Source: Nereocystis luetkeana
Taxonomy: Eukaryota > Sar > Phaeophyceae > Laminariales > Laminariaceae
DNA: 64,000 nt
Assembly (NCBI GenBank): GCA_031213475.1
Contig: JARUPZ010000005.1
Coordinates: 9,611,848 to 9,675,847 of the forward strand
Direction of reading: 5' to 3'
A program made the position numbers and the translations under genes. This document shows positions 21,083-32,859 of the stretch, in pieces. Under the pieces are notes generated by a model. That model searched no databases. It was not told the origin of the DNA and saw only the letters and a list, made by a program, of their open reading frames with translations. Numbering within the stretch: position 1 is the stretch's first letter; the number at the start of each line of letters is the position of its first letter.

Positions 21083-21505
21083 TTAGCGGTTTCTCAGCAA
21101 GAAATCGCATAGGCGGCCGGTGCAGCGGTGGTAAAAGTCGATGCCAAACGATTTAGCAATCGCAGCAAGCGCGCCACAGAACACCTCAGCACCGCCTTCC
21201 ACACTGAAAAGGTCATCGTCAAACGCTTGCACCAAAAACGCAGCCTCCACATCGCAAATGAAGGGGGGGCCTACAGCACGGAGATCCTTTCCGTGTATAC
21301 CGTCCATCTCTGATTCGTTCATAAGCACGGCCACCACATTTAACGCCAGCTCCAATCCGTCAAGGGTCCGGGGGCCCTGGAAAATCAAACCTGAAGGCGA
21401 AGTCACGACTCCTGAATTGGAGGGCGGGCGGCTACTAGTCGAAGGTACCACGCCTGCAAGGGCGGACGGAAAGCAACTCTCGGACACCCCGCAAAAACGG
21501 TTCAT
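21083..21505 (-). pseudogene. Copia protease / pre-integrase-like remnant
   Basis: A 140-codon minus-strand frame directly upstream of the integrase part includes FICDVEAAFLVQAF, which may be a protease-like segment, and FYHRCTGRLCDFLL, which occupies the place of the pre-integrase H-x-R-x-G-H motif. The identification rests mainly on position. Confidence 0.45.
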
Positions 21506-21510
21506 CGGGA

Positions 21511-21899
21511 GGGGTAGACCATGGCACTACATCGTCGTCATCGATGGGGCGGGAACACACATGTCGTCAAGTACTACACCGGCGTGACCGGCGGTGGAAA
21601 GATCAGTCCCAAGACCAAACGAATTAGAAAACACGACACCGGCGTTGCCGGCGGGCGGGAATCCAGGCATTGGTGCCCCTCCGCACCCGTCGCCGACGCA
21701 GGGGTCGTCACCGGAGGGAGGGGGGAAATCAGGGGGGAAATCTGACCCAGGGAGAAGCCCTACAAAAGTGGGCAAAGCAGTCTTAATCCCGGACACACTC
21801 ACACGCGTCGCAAAAATAGATGACCCAGCTTGGTTGCGAGGGAAACTCGAACCAGGGGGGGGGCAGGTGCACACCTTTCACATCAATCATAATAATAGG
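21511..21899. other. GC-rich DNA upstream of the Copia pol
   Basis: No motif is recognised. By position it could be remains of the element's 5' part. A poly-G run lies near 21856-21863. Confidence 0.3.
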
Positions 21900-22345
21900 C
21901 ATGTGCGCGGGGAGTTCATGGAGCGAAATAAGATTCAAGTTCGATCCTCAACCACTGACACGTTCGGCAAAAACACTCTAGAGAGATACTGATTCTTCTG
22001 TGGCCACAGACTGTGAGACAGAGGGAGACCAAAAACAAAAAAATCATTGCAAATTCAAGTGTCAAGCAAGTGAAATGCCAGCGTACCGGGTACGAGAACA
22101 CAACAACACATTGTACAAGCAAGAAAAGAGAATAAGAACAGAAAGAACATAAACCAAAAAAACCAAAAACATATACGAAATTAAACAGAGTACAAACGAC
22201 GCAAGGACTTCAGAAAGTCTGCTAAAACAGACGGAAAGCATGCGTACTCAGGGAGGACAGATATCTGCTGCACGGACGAAGCAACGCGAAGGAGAGGAAG
22301 GTACTGGCAAAAGTCTGTAAGAGCTAGTCGAACCAATACCTAGCT
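21900..22345 (-). mobile_element. LINE 3' UTR fragment
   Basis: In reverse complement the sequence parallels 13900-14200: CTTCGTCCGTGCAGCAG versus CCTCGTCCGTGCAGTAG, then GCTGGCATTTCACTTGCTTG and CTCTGTCTCACAGTCTGTGG. It is a 5'-truncated LINE tail with little or no coding sequence. Confidence 0.65.
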
Positions 22346-22389
22346 ACCCGATCAATCATTTCGTTATCTCTTGATGTTCAACTACATAC

Positions 22390-23240
22390 CTACCTGGAAT
22401 TGTTTAAATATCTTTGGATTTGCGACCGGTACACCGAAAACCGCTCCTTGCACGAGCAACTACTTTACGCGTTTATACACGATCAATTTCACACTCTCAG
22501 AGTTCTCCCTACTACTGTAGTATGGACCCATCCTAAGTAGCGGGATGCTCATCAGAGCTGGTCGTGCCCTGAGTGGACGAACCATGAGGTCTGGACAAAC
22601 ACTCTTTGCAGATTCACTCGTCGGTCTGAGTTGGAACCATCAGCCATCTTCAACGCGTCTGGTCTCTCGATTGGCCGTTTGGATACTGTTTAAAGGTCTT
22701 TGGATGTTGCGCGCGGTAAACCATAAAATCATCCCTCGCATGAGTAGACGTACTATTAATAATTCATGGTTACGTCTCATGACAAGTATCACACACCAGC
22801 ATTCTCCCCGGTATGGATCCACCCTCCATCTCACTGGGAGATAATGCGGCTGACAATTTATCGAACTGGTTGCGTCCTGCGTGGAAGTACGCCTGTCTCA
22901 CCGTATACCCCCAGCAAATGTAGTGGGCTGTCTGCGTTGTAACCACCAGGAATCTTTGATCCATCTCCTGAATTGTCGTTCAGATATATATGTCTAAAAA
23001 TATTGGATTGTTGCGACCGGAAAGCCGAAAACCACCCCTCGCATGGGCAGTCATTCATGCTGATTTTACGCGATACACATCACACACCAACTCATTTTTT
23101 CCCGCTATCGGTTCATCGTATATCTCACTGGGGGATCACATATCGAGATGGTCATCAGAGGTATTAATAGCGTGTCCTGCGTGCATTATTGGTCTTTCAA
23201 CATGTTTTCCAGCCAACCAGCCGGCGTAAAATCGTGCGTA
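22390..23240. repeat. ~300-bp dispersed/tandem repeat family, cluster 1
   Basis: Three diverged units share a block with GACCGG, AAACCNNNCCTCGCATG and a block with TCTCACTGGG and GCTCATCAGAG. The block starts fall near 22400, 22685 and 22995, a period close to 300 bp. The same blocks occur at 32.9-33.75 kb. No coding frame is conserved. The origin is unknown. Confidence 0.65.
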
Positions 23241-25900
23241 CCTGGTACGGGGAGGGGGTGATTTGGTTACTGAAAAAAATCGAAATTTCTTTTTTTCAAG
23301 TAAAAAATGGGCAAGGGGCACTCCATGGGCACCGATGGGCACATGCCCATCTGCCCCTTTGTGAATAATATAATACTTCCAATTTCTGCAGCGATTGTCT
23401 TTTGTAATCGCTGAGTATTAGTGAAAATTGAAATGCCTATCACACACTGGATATCGTCATATGATACAGGGCCCAAAAAAACTCTCAACTGCCACACTTC
23501 GTGGGTGCTTGCCTGTGGCCTGACCTCGTGTCCTTCGCTGGGCCAAAGTGGCCCAATTGTGTGCAGACCTGTGTTCAGACTTGTGCCTGCGTGTATTATG
23601 TTGTGTTGCTGTGCAACAACACGCGTTTGCACGAAGCAAGACACGACTTACTCTCGAAACAGCGTACGAAGCATGCTGGGCTTTCCTGTATGCGCCTCGG
23701 GGCTGCTTACAACGTCGTACAGCAGTAGTAGCAGTACTGCTGCAACGCTCTACGCTTCTGCTGTATGTTTGCCAGGGTGTTGTACGCGGGGAAATATTGT
23801 CAAACAGGGTCCATCATCGCCCTCTTTTGGCCAGTAGTCGTAGGTACAGCAGTAGCAACGGTAGTGATAGTAGTAGTGGTGGTACACTATAATACCTGGT
23901 AGTGGTATTACAGCAGTTAGTCACAGTGAAAAATAAGACGGTAGGTACGCGTATAGATAGCCACAGTAACAAGGGTAGTGGTAGCATTTCTAACACTTCG
24001 TACTATTCTCCGCGAGTATTACTCATGAGCACCTTTCGTATGTACAGCATGCGTAACGTATTAGCAAAGTAGGTCGTAGTATCATCATAGTACTAAAAGA
24101 CACTATTAATAGATCAATATGATAATAATGCCCCCCCCCCCCCACCCCGCAGAAAAGCTGCTGCGCTGCAATGCATTGTAGCCACATGACATGATCGATT
24201 GAACTGTGATATAAAGTGGGCACGGTGGCCAACCCGGGAGACGTTGAAACGAAACCAGGCCCACGGGCTACCGTGTGCATGTCTGCTTTTGTGCAACCGG
24301 CGTTCGTTGGAACCGGTGCTCTGCAGGTCTCCCAATGCCCATGAAAACAAGGCTTAGACGCAATCTATCTTCCGGCACACGGCAAACGAGCACTCTGACA
24401 GACACACAGCAACATTTAATAACTAAATAGTGAAAGCCTCACGCACCCCGCCATGAAGAGGCGTAAGCCAAAGGCTATAAACGGCCTCGGTCGCTGCCCC
24501 CCCTCGGCGTTATCTCGTCACATTAGTTTATTAGTGTCACCAGGTGGTTCGTTCACCGTCCGAAAAACGCAGATCCTACTTCAATGGAACAAACAGTGCC
24601 ACTATTCTCACACGGGATTGTACTTCCTGCAACATGCAACGCGCGTACACACACATGAACACACTCTGCACAACAGTAGTTAATATAGTCGTAGCACGGT
24701 AAGAGCTACGTGTACAAGACCGCACATTAATCATCACAAGAAAGCAGCACGGCGTAAGAGTGAACGCTAAACACCCAGAACAACGAATACATTAAAACAC
24801 GGCAAATCGACAAAAAAAACACGAACCAGGTATCATCCAACCAGTATCAACACCCGCAAAGAATACCCGCAAGGACGAACGAATCAAAACAGAAACAACA
24901 TGCCGCACCCCTTTCTATACAGAACATACCCACAAACACGCTGTTCAAAACGCAACACAAAACGCTCATTGGGCATATATATATACGTAGTAGTACCGGA
25001 ATGAGTTTAGTTTCATATGTGTACAGCATTCTAGCAGCCAATACCCAACCGACATCGCCTGCAAAGTTCAGATGGAACTGAAACCCTCTGCACTACCCGG
25101 TGCTTCCCCCCTAGCTACCCCCAAGACCATCCGTTCCGTGGGCTTGGGTAGGCTGGATTACAAAACCTCCGCTCCTGCCACCACCCCCGCACTTGCCCCT
25201 GCCGCGCTTCTCCCCACACCACCCTCTGCAAGGGCTTCGACTGACTGGAAACGCCACTCTCAGCGCCACCCCTTCTCCCGCCCCCGTACCCAATCCTGCC
25301 CCCGCTCCCACCCCCGTCTTCTCAGTCCCGACTGCCGTGCATGCTGCCGCTTATCCATAGCCCTTGCAGAAACACGGAGCGTTCCGTCCATAACAAGTAA
25401 ACAAAATCCCGAAGCATGCGGTATGAACCCCAGGAGGAGCATGATTTCCTTGTCCTGTTTGGCGATCGCACACAAAAATGTAATGAGAAGGAAGGAGCAA
25501 CGACAGTAAATAAATGGATTAGATAAAGGTTAAGCAGAAGAAGTAGTACAGAAGGGAGTTAGACTACGTGCATGGGTTTCCATTTTGTTTTGGTTCCCCT
25601 TGGTTTTCTTCTTTTGGGGAATGTTATGTTTCTCGGTGTTCAACGTTGAAGCTCCTGCCGCGCATTGTCGGATGGCGAACGCAATCACAATAATAGCTAG
25701 AAACAAGGCCGCGTGGCGCGCCTATTCAAATTGCCGGCGTCAACGATCCACTGCGGAGAACAGCTGAAAGTCCAGAAACAATACCCCAAAAGCGGCAACA
25801 AGATTCGAACATAGCCAAACATCCGGCAAGCAATGAAAACAACAGTGTAAGGAAGCATTCACAGCGCTGCTGTTCAACGGGCACCCTACGTACTTCTCAC
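23241..25900. other. no gene supported
   Basis: Open frames at 23421-23837 and 25072-25509 have no recognisable domain; the latter is proline/serine/alanine-rich. A run of 13 C lies at 24131-24143. TACCTGGTA occurs at 23239 and 23893. Confidence 0.35.
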
Positions 25901-26043
25901 CTCTTCCTCCTCGGCCTTGGAGAGGGCATCTACCACGGCGGCGTGGAAGGTGCAGAGATCAGAGCCCCACGGCTGAAACCCCACGCCGGCTACGTAGTAC
26001 TTGCCGCCAACTCGGCTGTTGCGTTCAACTGTCCGCTGAGCCT
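25901..26043 (-). CDS. candidate host-gene exon, product unknown
   Basis: On the minus strand, a GC-rich open stretch is bounded by an acceptor-like TTCTGCTCGCAG and a donor-like GAG|GTGAGA. It encodes GGKYYVAGVGFQPWGSDLCT followed by FHAAVVDALSKAEEEE. Composition is that of a folded globular protein and no repeat matches it elsewhere in the window. I could not find adjoining exons in frame. The short spacing to the nearest upstream candidate exon is implausible, so it may be a relic or part of a gene whose other exons are distant. No function can be assigned. Confidence 0.3.
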
Positions 26044-27560
26044 CTGCGAGCAGAATTTACCTTGTCAAGTCCCTGGCTCTTGACCCTGCTTAACGCGACG
26101 TTGCAATAACAGGGTGTGTTTATTTGGTTAGAAAGCGCAGCTGTCGGGAGGGGGGGGGGGAAGGGGTGCGAAAGGGGGCGAAAGGGGAAGGAGAAAAAGA
26201 GAAACCCTCTTTTGTTCACCTCCCGAAAGACAAGCAAGAGTTGGAACATGTATTAATTGACTCTAAACCAAATTCGACCAAGGGAACACTTTGCAAGCAC
26301 CACATTAAGAATGGGGCAAACACGTTGTGTAGAGTTCCACCTGATGGTCACCCTCCGTAGCCCTTCCTCGGTCCATTGGCCCCTCCGATGCATCATTCTG
26401 CTTGCAGAAGCGGAAGGAAAGCTTGACCACAAGCCACCTCGCGACTTTACGAACCTGAGTAAATATATAAAACAAAATCGTATGACCTGTTACGTAGGGG
26501 TTTCTCCATGCTGCCAACAACAACGTTTACGGGACGCATGATGAACACGACGATTGCACGCGATCGGGGAACCGCCTCCGGTTGCGCGTAGGGAAACTTC
26601 CATAGCACGTCACAGAACCATATCGTCGTCACACATACATGTCAGACCTCTGGCGTCGAGGCTCAATGCCTTAGAGTACCAGGTATGTGCACACACCACC
26701 GATACCTGGTATGTCTTAAAATAATGGAAGGATTATTTCTCTATGGACTCTGAACAACCGGTGCATTTCTTACACGGTAGTTTCTTATGTTCTGGGCTCT
26801 CATCAACCGCTGCATGTTTTATGTGAATTCTTCTTGTTGTCTCGCTGCGCTCTCAAAAGCTTTTTCCTCGGCTATTTTTTCCATGCTCTGAGAGTGTTCC
26901 TTATCCCGTGTGGATGTCGATCACTGGTGCTTCATCTATCTATGTCTACTTCCCTTTCTTGTTGGCCAGGTTGAGCTTCATTTCTTACACCGAGTTTCTT
27001 ATTTTTTCGTGAAGCCCTGAGCCACGATGCCGTGAGCATGTTTCTCAAGTGCGGACCAAAATACGAAGTTGTTTCGTGGTAATCGCTGTAAGAAACTTAG
27101 CAGAGAGAAAACTCGAGGTACATCACATTCAAGCGCTCCGCATTACAAGCAGAGTAGAGCAGGATCAGCAGTAGTCCACGACTAGCCCTAGGCGCGCTTG
27201 CTGCTTTTGGTCTAGTACATATTACTCTAGATTAAGAGTAGCAGGTAGAAGTATTGCAGCCTCTACCCTGCCTGTGTATAGCTGCAGCGTTCTGTAACTC
27301 ATGAAGAGGATACAGTACCAGGTATCTGTACCTCTGGTATGCAACAAAGAAAGGCTTATTGAACCTGCGTGAGGCTCAAAACAAAAATGGAGCCCAACAC
27401 TGGTAAGGTCTAAACCTCACTACAAACTTGTACTCGTAGTCCCAGTCTGGCCAAGTGGACTTGTTCCAATTACCTGGAAGTGCTTCAGGCAGACCACCGC
27501 CCCTCAAAGAACACCACTTACTTCCTGGTGTGTAAAGCGACGACGGCCGTCCCCGACTCA
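26044..27560. other. no gene seen
   Basis: The stretch is low in GC with a G-rich patch at 26147-26190. TACCAGGTA-type motifs lie at 26677, 26703 and 27316. No domain-bearing frame was found. Confidence 0.35.
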
Positions 27561-27565
27561 CTCAG

Positions 27566-27879
27566 CTGTCGGACATGGTCGTATGATGTAGCCGTACACA
27601 TGTCTGATACGTGTCATTGTCGTATTAGTTCAAGTGTCTTGAGTAACTGCTGCAATCCATTTACGGAGATTGTGATGATAACTATGTTTCCCCGAGGGGT
27701 TGCATAAAATTGTGTTTGACCTGCTTTCAGGGGTCTTATAGAGTCTAGGGGAACGTGGCCCCCTTGCTCTCAGTACACTAAAAATAATTGATACCTTTCT
27801 ACTTCTTCTACCCACCGCCTCATGGCAAGCCCCACCCACGCATCACCCAAGCGCACCCGGTGCTCGAATTGATCCCTTA
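27566..27879 (+). repeat. 5' LTR (314 bp)
   Basis: It begins TGTCGGACATGGTCG and ends GAATTGATCCCTTA. It matches 30898-31213 apart from a few bases and a short length difference. Confidence 0.92.
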
Positions 27880-27942
27880 CGCTCGCTAGCGTTAGCCTCT
27901 GACATATGGTCACGGTCGCTCGGGCACGGGGTGTAGCGCACC

Positions 27943-28887
27943 ATGGTGGGTTTTGTGGTTTTAGGGGAGGAGCTTCCTTGGATGACAAGGATCCTCGATC
28001 AGGAGAGGCGACACCGCGAGGGAGCGGACATCGGGTTGGGGACATGGACTCCTGAAGAATGGAAGGAGCTACAGGAAACAGCAGCAGCCCCATCAGCAGC
28101 AGCAGCAGCAGCAGCATCAGCGGCGGCAGCGGCAGCAGCAGCAAAGCAGCAGAAGCAGGAGCAGGAGCAGGAGGAGCGTCACGGTAGGCCGGGCGCAGGA
28201 TGCCGCATGGATTTATCATCTTTCCACTTGCTTACCGTCAAGGAGCAACAAGAAGCCATTGAAAAACATGTTGACCAGCAGCTGAGAGCTAGGAGGGGTT
28301 ACGCAACCGCCGCGAATGCACGAGAGGAGGCAAGGAAAAAGACAGAGAACACGCACCAAGCCCAGGACAATGGTTCGAGGAGCTGCGACAACTCGTCACC
28401 CGCCGACCCAGTGCTATCGAGAGCAAAAAGTGCGGCCCAACAGCAACAGCAGCAGAAACAAGTACGGGCTTCTACGTACGTCAAGAAAGGCGACGAGGAG
28501 GAGTTGATGGATATTACTGAGGAGGAGGAGTCGGATGAGGAGGAGCAGCACGGTCTGGAGCGTGAAGTGGTACCGGTGGATGGTATGGGGATGGTGAGGG
28601 AGAGGGAACTGGAGGAGGAGTCGGATGAGGAGGAGCAGCACGGTTTGGAACGTGAGGGGGTACCAATGGATGGCATGGGTCTGGTGGGGGAGATTGGTGT
28701 GATGGAAGGAGCTGTCGGGTGTTCGGAGAACATTGACGAGGACGACGGTGCGCCGAATGGAAGCGCTTGGGAGCGAGTTGGGATCGGTACGGGTTGGTCA
28801 TGCAGCGGCACCTTCGTGGGGTGGGGGTGTGAGGTGGCCGGTCGGCGTCCGACTCGGCTACGGCGGGCGCGCGTGCGAGAAAAGTGA
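27943..28887 (+). CDS. Q/A- and acidic-rich ORF in the LTR element (Gag-like position)
   Basis: The 314-codon frame starts MVGFVVLGEELPWMTRIL, about 60 bp inside the 5' LTR. Residues ~45-80 are alanine then glutamine/glutamate-rich (CAG-based). Residues ~95-170 are helical and charged. Two copies of EEESDEEEQHGLERE stand near residues 195 and 227, a ~32-residue tandem duplication. No zinc knuckle is visible. Position suggests Gag or an accessory protein. It could be captured host sequence, but nothing proves this. Confidence 0.55.
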   Translation: MVGFVVLGEELPWMTRILDQERRHREGADIGLGTWTPEEWKELQETAAAPSAAAAAAASAAAAAAAAKQQKQEQEQEERHGRPGAGCRMDLSSFHLLTVKEQQEAIEKHVDQQLRARRGYATAANAREEARKKTENTHQAQDNGSRSCDNSSPADPVLSRAKSAAQQQQQQKQVRASTYVKKGDEEELMDITEEEESDEEEQHGLEREVVPVDGMGMVRERELEEESDEEEQHGLEREGVPMDGMGLVGEIGVMEGAVGCSENIDEDDGAPNGSAWERVGIGTGWSCSGTFVGWGCEVAGRRPTRLRRARVREK

Positions 28888-29814
28888 AGGACCATCATCT
28901 TCGAGCAATTGCTCATCAGGCACGTTCTTGCTGTCTGTGTTTGGTTTGTTTTTAGAAACGTGATACTCGTACGAGTACGAGTAGTCTAGTCTTCGCTGTG
29001 GATTTGATCTTGTGTTTTTTTTTGTTTTGCAGCGTTTCGAGATTTGTCATAATTTGGTGATGGCCATTTGATGCGTGGCGTGTGTGACTGCAACTTTTGG
29101 AACTGAGCTTTCATTTACGAGTATACGTATCAAGTTCCGGACATATATGTACGATTCACGTAATATACGATACACGTAACGTGTTGGATAACAAAAACGC
29201 AGTTCGTATACGAGTAAAAACTACTGAGACGAGCGCGGCTGGAGGATAGAAAACTTGACTGGTATATATAATGTTTGCGATGGGCACAAACTAGGGAGGG
29301 TAGTATGAGAGTTCAGTTTGAGCACATCGGAAATTCACACGGAATACCGGGTATCTTGATTGATAGTTTGCATGACCCTGGTTGCTCCCCCCACAGACAA
29401 TATTTGAGGTGTACTCAGGCCATGCGGGTGATATTCTCTTCCAACTATCACCAAGCTATTAATGTTTCGTCCGATAGGATGAAGAGTCACCAGATTCCCT
29501 CATTCGAGTACCTTTGCTTTTCCCCCCTTTCGCTGTCGATGATTTGCCGAATCTCTGCTTGGAGACTGCACTGCGTTGATTGCATCAGGTGGACGGTTGA
29601 CGAGAGGACCAAATCACGACCGGGCATGGTGAACGGAGAAAATGAGGTGGATGCTCGACGGTCGTGATGTGTGGTTGTAGTGGTACTATTTTATTGGGTA
29701 ACGGTTGGTATTGATAGTGTTTTTGTTGTGTCTTTTTTATTATTTTGCTCGGTACTGCTATGTAAAAAGCGCAGGTAGTGGTTCGTTTTTGCTTGAAATT
29801 GTGTGTAGGTTCTT
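28888..29814. other. internal noncoding part of the 27.6-31.2 kb element
   Basis: The region is AT-rich with short palindromic CGTACGAGTACGAGTAG at 28969-28985. No pol motif is visible. Confidence 0.4.
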
Positions 29815-30250
29815 CCAATCAGATCTTGCCGACACAAGTTCTACTGCCATTTTGACTGTTGAGCAGGCTTTCGTGCAGTCTGATCTTGAGGAAAATGTTT
29901 TCATGCGTTTGCCTCAAGGATGCGGTAGACTGTCGGGGAAGATAGTAAGACTGAACAAGAGCTTGTACGGTTTGAAGCAGGCATCGAGGCAGTGGCATGC
30001 TCACCTCACTAGGTGCTTACTGACTTTAGGGTTTGAGCAGTGTCTGGCTGATGCATGCGTTTTTCGTTTGATGGATGAGGGGAGAGTAGTGATGACTATA
30101 TATAGTGGTGCATGTGGATGATATTTTTGCGGTAGGGGAGAAGGCAAGGTGTGACCAGTTTGGCAAGGAATTGGACAAGATGGTTCCAGTTAAGAACCTG
30201 GGAGAGTTGCGTTGGTATTCGGGGTGTTTCTACGAGAAGATTGGTAAATG
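29815..30250 (+). pseudogene. Copia reverse transcriptase fragment
   Basis: The sequence reads TVEQAFVQSDLEENVFMRLP, KSLYGLKQASRQWHAHLTRC and, in an adjacent frame, VHVDDIFAVGEK, the VDD active-site region. It resembles the RT at 18859-19344, including CLADACVFRL in both. It is a fossil inside the LTR element. Confidence 0.88.
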
Positions 30251-30897
30251 TGCTGGTATAGTTTTTGGGCATGCCCTATTGCATGAAATGAGTCGAATCT
30301 CACCGTACAACTCTGGTGTGCTCTATACCCATACCCGGCTTGTAGGACCGCAGTGTGTTGGTCAATGAGATGTTTGACGCTTTTCTTGAATGTCATTAAA
30401 TGTGTGCCCACAGAAGAGAGGCTATAGGCTTTGAGTGGTACATGGTTATTGAATGACAAGCTGGTATGATAGTTGAGGGAATAATATTGATTTGGTATTC
30501 GACTGATTTGGATGAATTTCAGAGTCTTTCATTTTTGAGATTATATTGAGATAGATACTGAAATCTGGAAGGCCAATCTACTATTTTTCCTATTTCATGC
30601 AGTTGAACCTACCATAGGGAAGGCTGTATGTTGATTACCGGAAAGAGGTTGGAGTAAGGCCAATATTTTGTTTCACCTTGATTGAATTGGTTTGAGTCTG
30701 GGTTTTGGAGGTTTTGGTGTTTTGACAGCAGGGAGGCAGCTGTTTGGTTCTATAGTGGGTTTTGGAATTCCTGTTTTTGGGGTGAATACACTGCTACTTG
30801 TAGTGTCACGACAAGAGGATTTTTATGTGTTGGATGAGTGTGGACCTGGTACGGAATAGGCACAATTATCCTGACAGTGTGCTACGTCTAGGAAGGC

Positions 30898-31213
30898 TGT
30901 CGGACATGGTCGTATGATGTAGCCGTACACATGTCTGATACGTGTCATTGTCGTATTAGTTCAAGTGTCTTGAGTAACTGCTGCAATCCATTATTTACGG
31001 AGATTGTGATGATAACTATGTTTCCCCGAGGGGTTGCATAAAATTGTGTTTGACCTGCTTTCAGGGGTCTTATAGAGTCTAGGGGAACGTGGCCCCCTTG
31101 CTCTCAGTACACTAAAAATAATTGATACCTTTCTACTTCTTCTACCCACCGCCTCATGGCAAGCCTCACCCGCGCATCACCCAAGCGCACCCGGTGCTCG
31201 AATTGATCCCTTA
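30898..31213 (+). repeat. 3' LTR (316 bp)
   Basis: It is preceded by purine-rich AGGAAGG, a plausible polypurine tract, and followed by TCAGC, the target duplication. The sequence matches the 27566-27879 LTR. Confidence 0.92.
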
Positions 31214-31218
31214 TCAGC

Positions 31219-32286
31219 TGCCCCATATCAGTTCCATTTCTCTCCCAATTCGTCATTGATTGAGAGAGCTATTGTCTCGGGCTGCATCACTGCAATCGAG
31301 TTGGGACACATCTGAGCTTCCACACCGACCTGCCGGCCAAGGTCTAACGGACAAGGCCCAAGGATTGCGTGCTGTGTGCGCGAGCCCTCTCCTCAGGTAC
31401 TTACACTCCGCGTGACCCCTTTCGGCTGCAGCTTCGTTCATTGCAAACCCGTCGTGCCCATTCCCCGATGGGCACCAAATTTATTTTTTGCGTCCCACAC
31501 AAATAGTCAGTCGTTCGTATCCCAGAATTGTCAGTTCAGCTTTCGGAACGATGGTTGGTCTGCAGCAACGCCATCCGGCCGCCGGGGAGGGGTGCATGCT
31601 GTCAGATTATTTAGTCCCACATACGTCCAATAAACACGCCTTATTATATGACGGAAACCCGTCGAACAACAAATTGATCTCACGTACGAGTACACCGAAG
31701 CAACACACTATGGTATACGAGTACACGACGGAAGATCGATCGAGTGTGTTTGCTTGTGAGAGCTTACTTACTGTACTGCTGTACCTGTACTATTAATACA
31801 TGGTGTGATAATACGGAGTAGTATCCTGTACCATCGCCGTAGTGTTGAACTGACTGTACATGTTTCCCATCATTGCTGGTGGTATACCCGTATTGATTGT
31901 AGTAGTTAGTGCTCATGTGGTCTGTGCAGCGGGCGTCAGCAGCAGGAGCCACTCACCGCTGGTCCTAGTTTACGTTCCTTTTCCCTTCCTGTGTTTATTC
32001 TCGCCCCGTCAGCTCTTTCAGAGGCACAGCTACGAGAAAAATAAGATTTAGCTAAAAACCTGATCGGTCAGCAATTCCCTTGGACAGGGAACTGGGCCGA
32101 CACGTGGGACAACGCGGTTTCAACGGTCATGCAGACACTTGGAGAAGGCTACGAGCTCAGACGACACAACAAAGAGAAATTCGAATGCAAGTTTTAAGGC
32201 ATGCAGACATTTTGTGTGACATGAAGTGCCAAGGGTGTGAGGCGTATGGCCTGGGTCGCATAGCCTTCGAAGAGGCGACATGCTTT
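31219..32286. other. no gene seen
   Basis: Short overlapping frames have no domain. A palindromic GTACTATTAATAC-type motif lies near 31788. Confidence 0.3.
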
Positions 32287-32555
32287 TCTTAGGCTCATTC
32301 TTTTCGGAGAGTGTTTTTTCCATACTTTCCAAAATTTTGAAATAATTGGAGATATGTATCGATATATATATGGAGGAGGCGTTCTGTCACTATTATTCGT
32401 GAAGTTCTCCAGAAGAAGCAAAAAATCGAGTTCGTTAACATTCCAATATTTATTTGGAAAAAAAAACCAGGAAAATATGGAAGATTGAAAAATTGCGCGA
32501 AAAATATGCCAAAAACTTGGAAAAAAAGCTTTCCGATAAGAATGACCCCCACCCT
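32287..32555. mobile_element. foldback element / MITE with ~50-bp imperfect inverted ends
   Basis: The left end includes CTCATTCTTTTCGGAGAG then TTTTTTCC. The right end, in reverse complement, reads GTCATTCTTATCGGAAAG then TTTTTTTCC. About 100-150 bp lies between. It has no coding capacity and no other copy was noticed in the window. Confidence 0.45.
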
Positions 32556-32859
32556 TTAAGTCTTAGTAGACATACATGCTTTCCCCATCCAGAGAAACAT
32601 ACAGGTTGCACCTGTCGGTGCATGCACAGCGTGCATACGATAGCACGCGCAACGCGACAACCGCGCAGCGCTTCCTGTGGTTGTACTAAGCTTGTCTTCA
32701 AAACTTCGCCTGGATGCCTCGCCGCCCCTTTGTTCTCACAGCTCTTCTTCTCCAAGGCTGTAGTACAGGGATCAAGGTTTGCTGAGAACAGGCCTCGCAG
32801 AGTAATTAATGGTGACTTGCCTACAACAGGCGGGCAAACCAAGCAACAACCTGTAGATG

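Larger units (their letters stand above)
17940..21510 (-). mobile_element. broken Copia (Ty1-type) pol
   Basis: Read on the minus strand, the order is protease/pre-integrase-like region, integrase, linker, reverse transcriptase, then RNase H, which is the Copia order. It lies in separate open stretches, so the element is broken, with perhaps four or more breaks. No LTR pair or target duplication was found. Decay and loss of the ends suggest an older insertion than the DIRS-type element at 41-48 kb. A family A MITE and a LINE tail lie just outside it. Confidence 0.85.
27566..31213 (+). mobile_element. reduced Copia-type LTR retrotransposon
   Basis: LTRs at 27566-27879 and 30898-31213 are nearly identical and the flanks carry the same five bases, TCAGC (27561-27565 and 31214-31218), the target duplication. 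The LTRs start TGTCGG and end CCCTTA, so the terminal dinucleotides are TG...TA rather than TG...CA. The interior holds a Q/E-rich ORF at 27943-28887 and a Copia RT fragment near 29815-30250. Integrase is not seen. The element is broken and non-autonomous, with a handful of breaks, and its LTR likeness indicates a recent insertion. Confidence 0.88.

Noticed and set aside
19682-21156. Plus-strand frames up to 332 codons over the Copia integrase
   Set aside because: High GC keeps the antisense open; the minus strand carries the integrase motifs.
28299-28916. 205-codon minus-strand frame rich in Ser
   Set aside because: It is the antisense shadow of the acidic/Q-rich ORF at 27943-28887.
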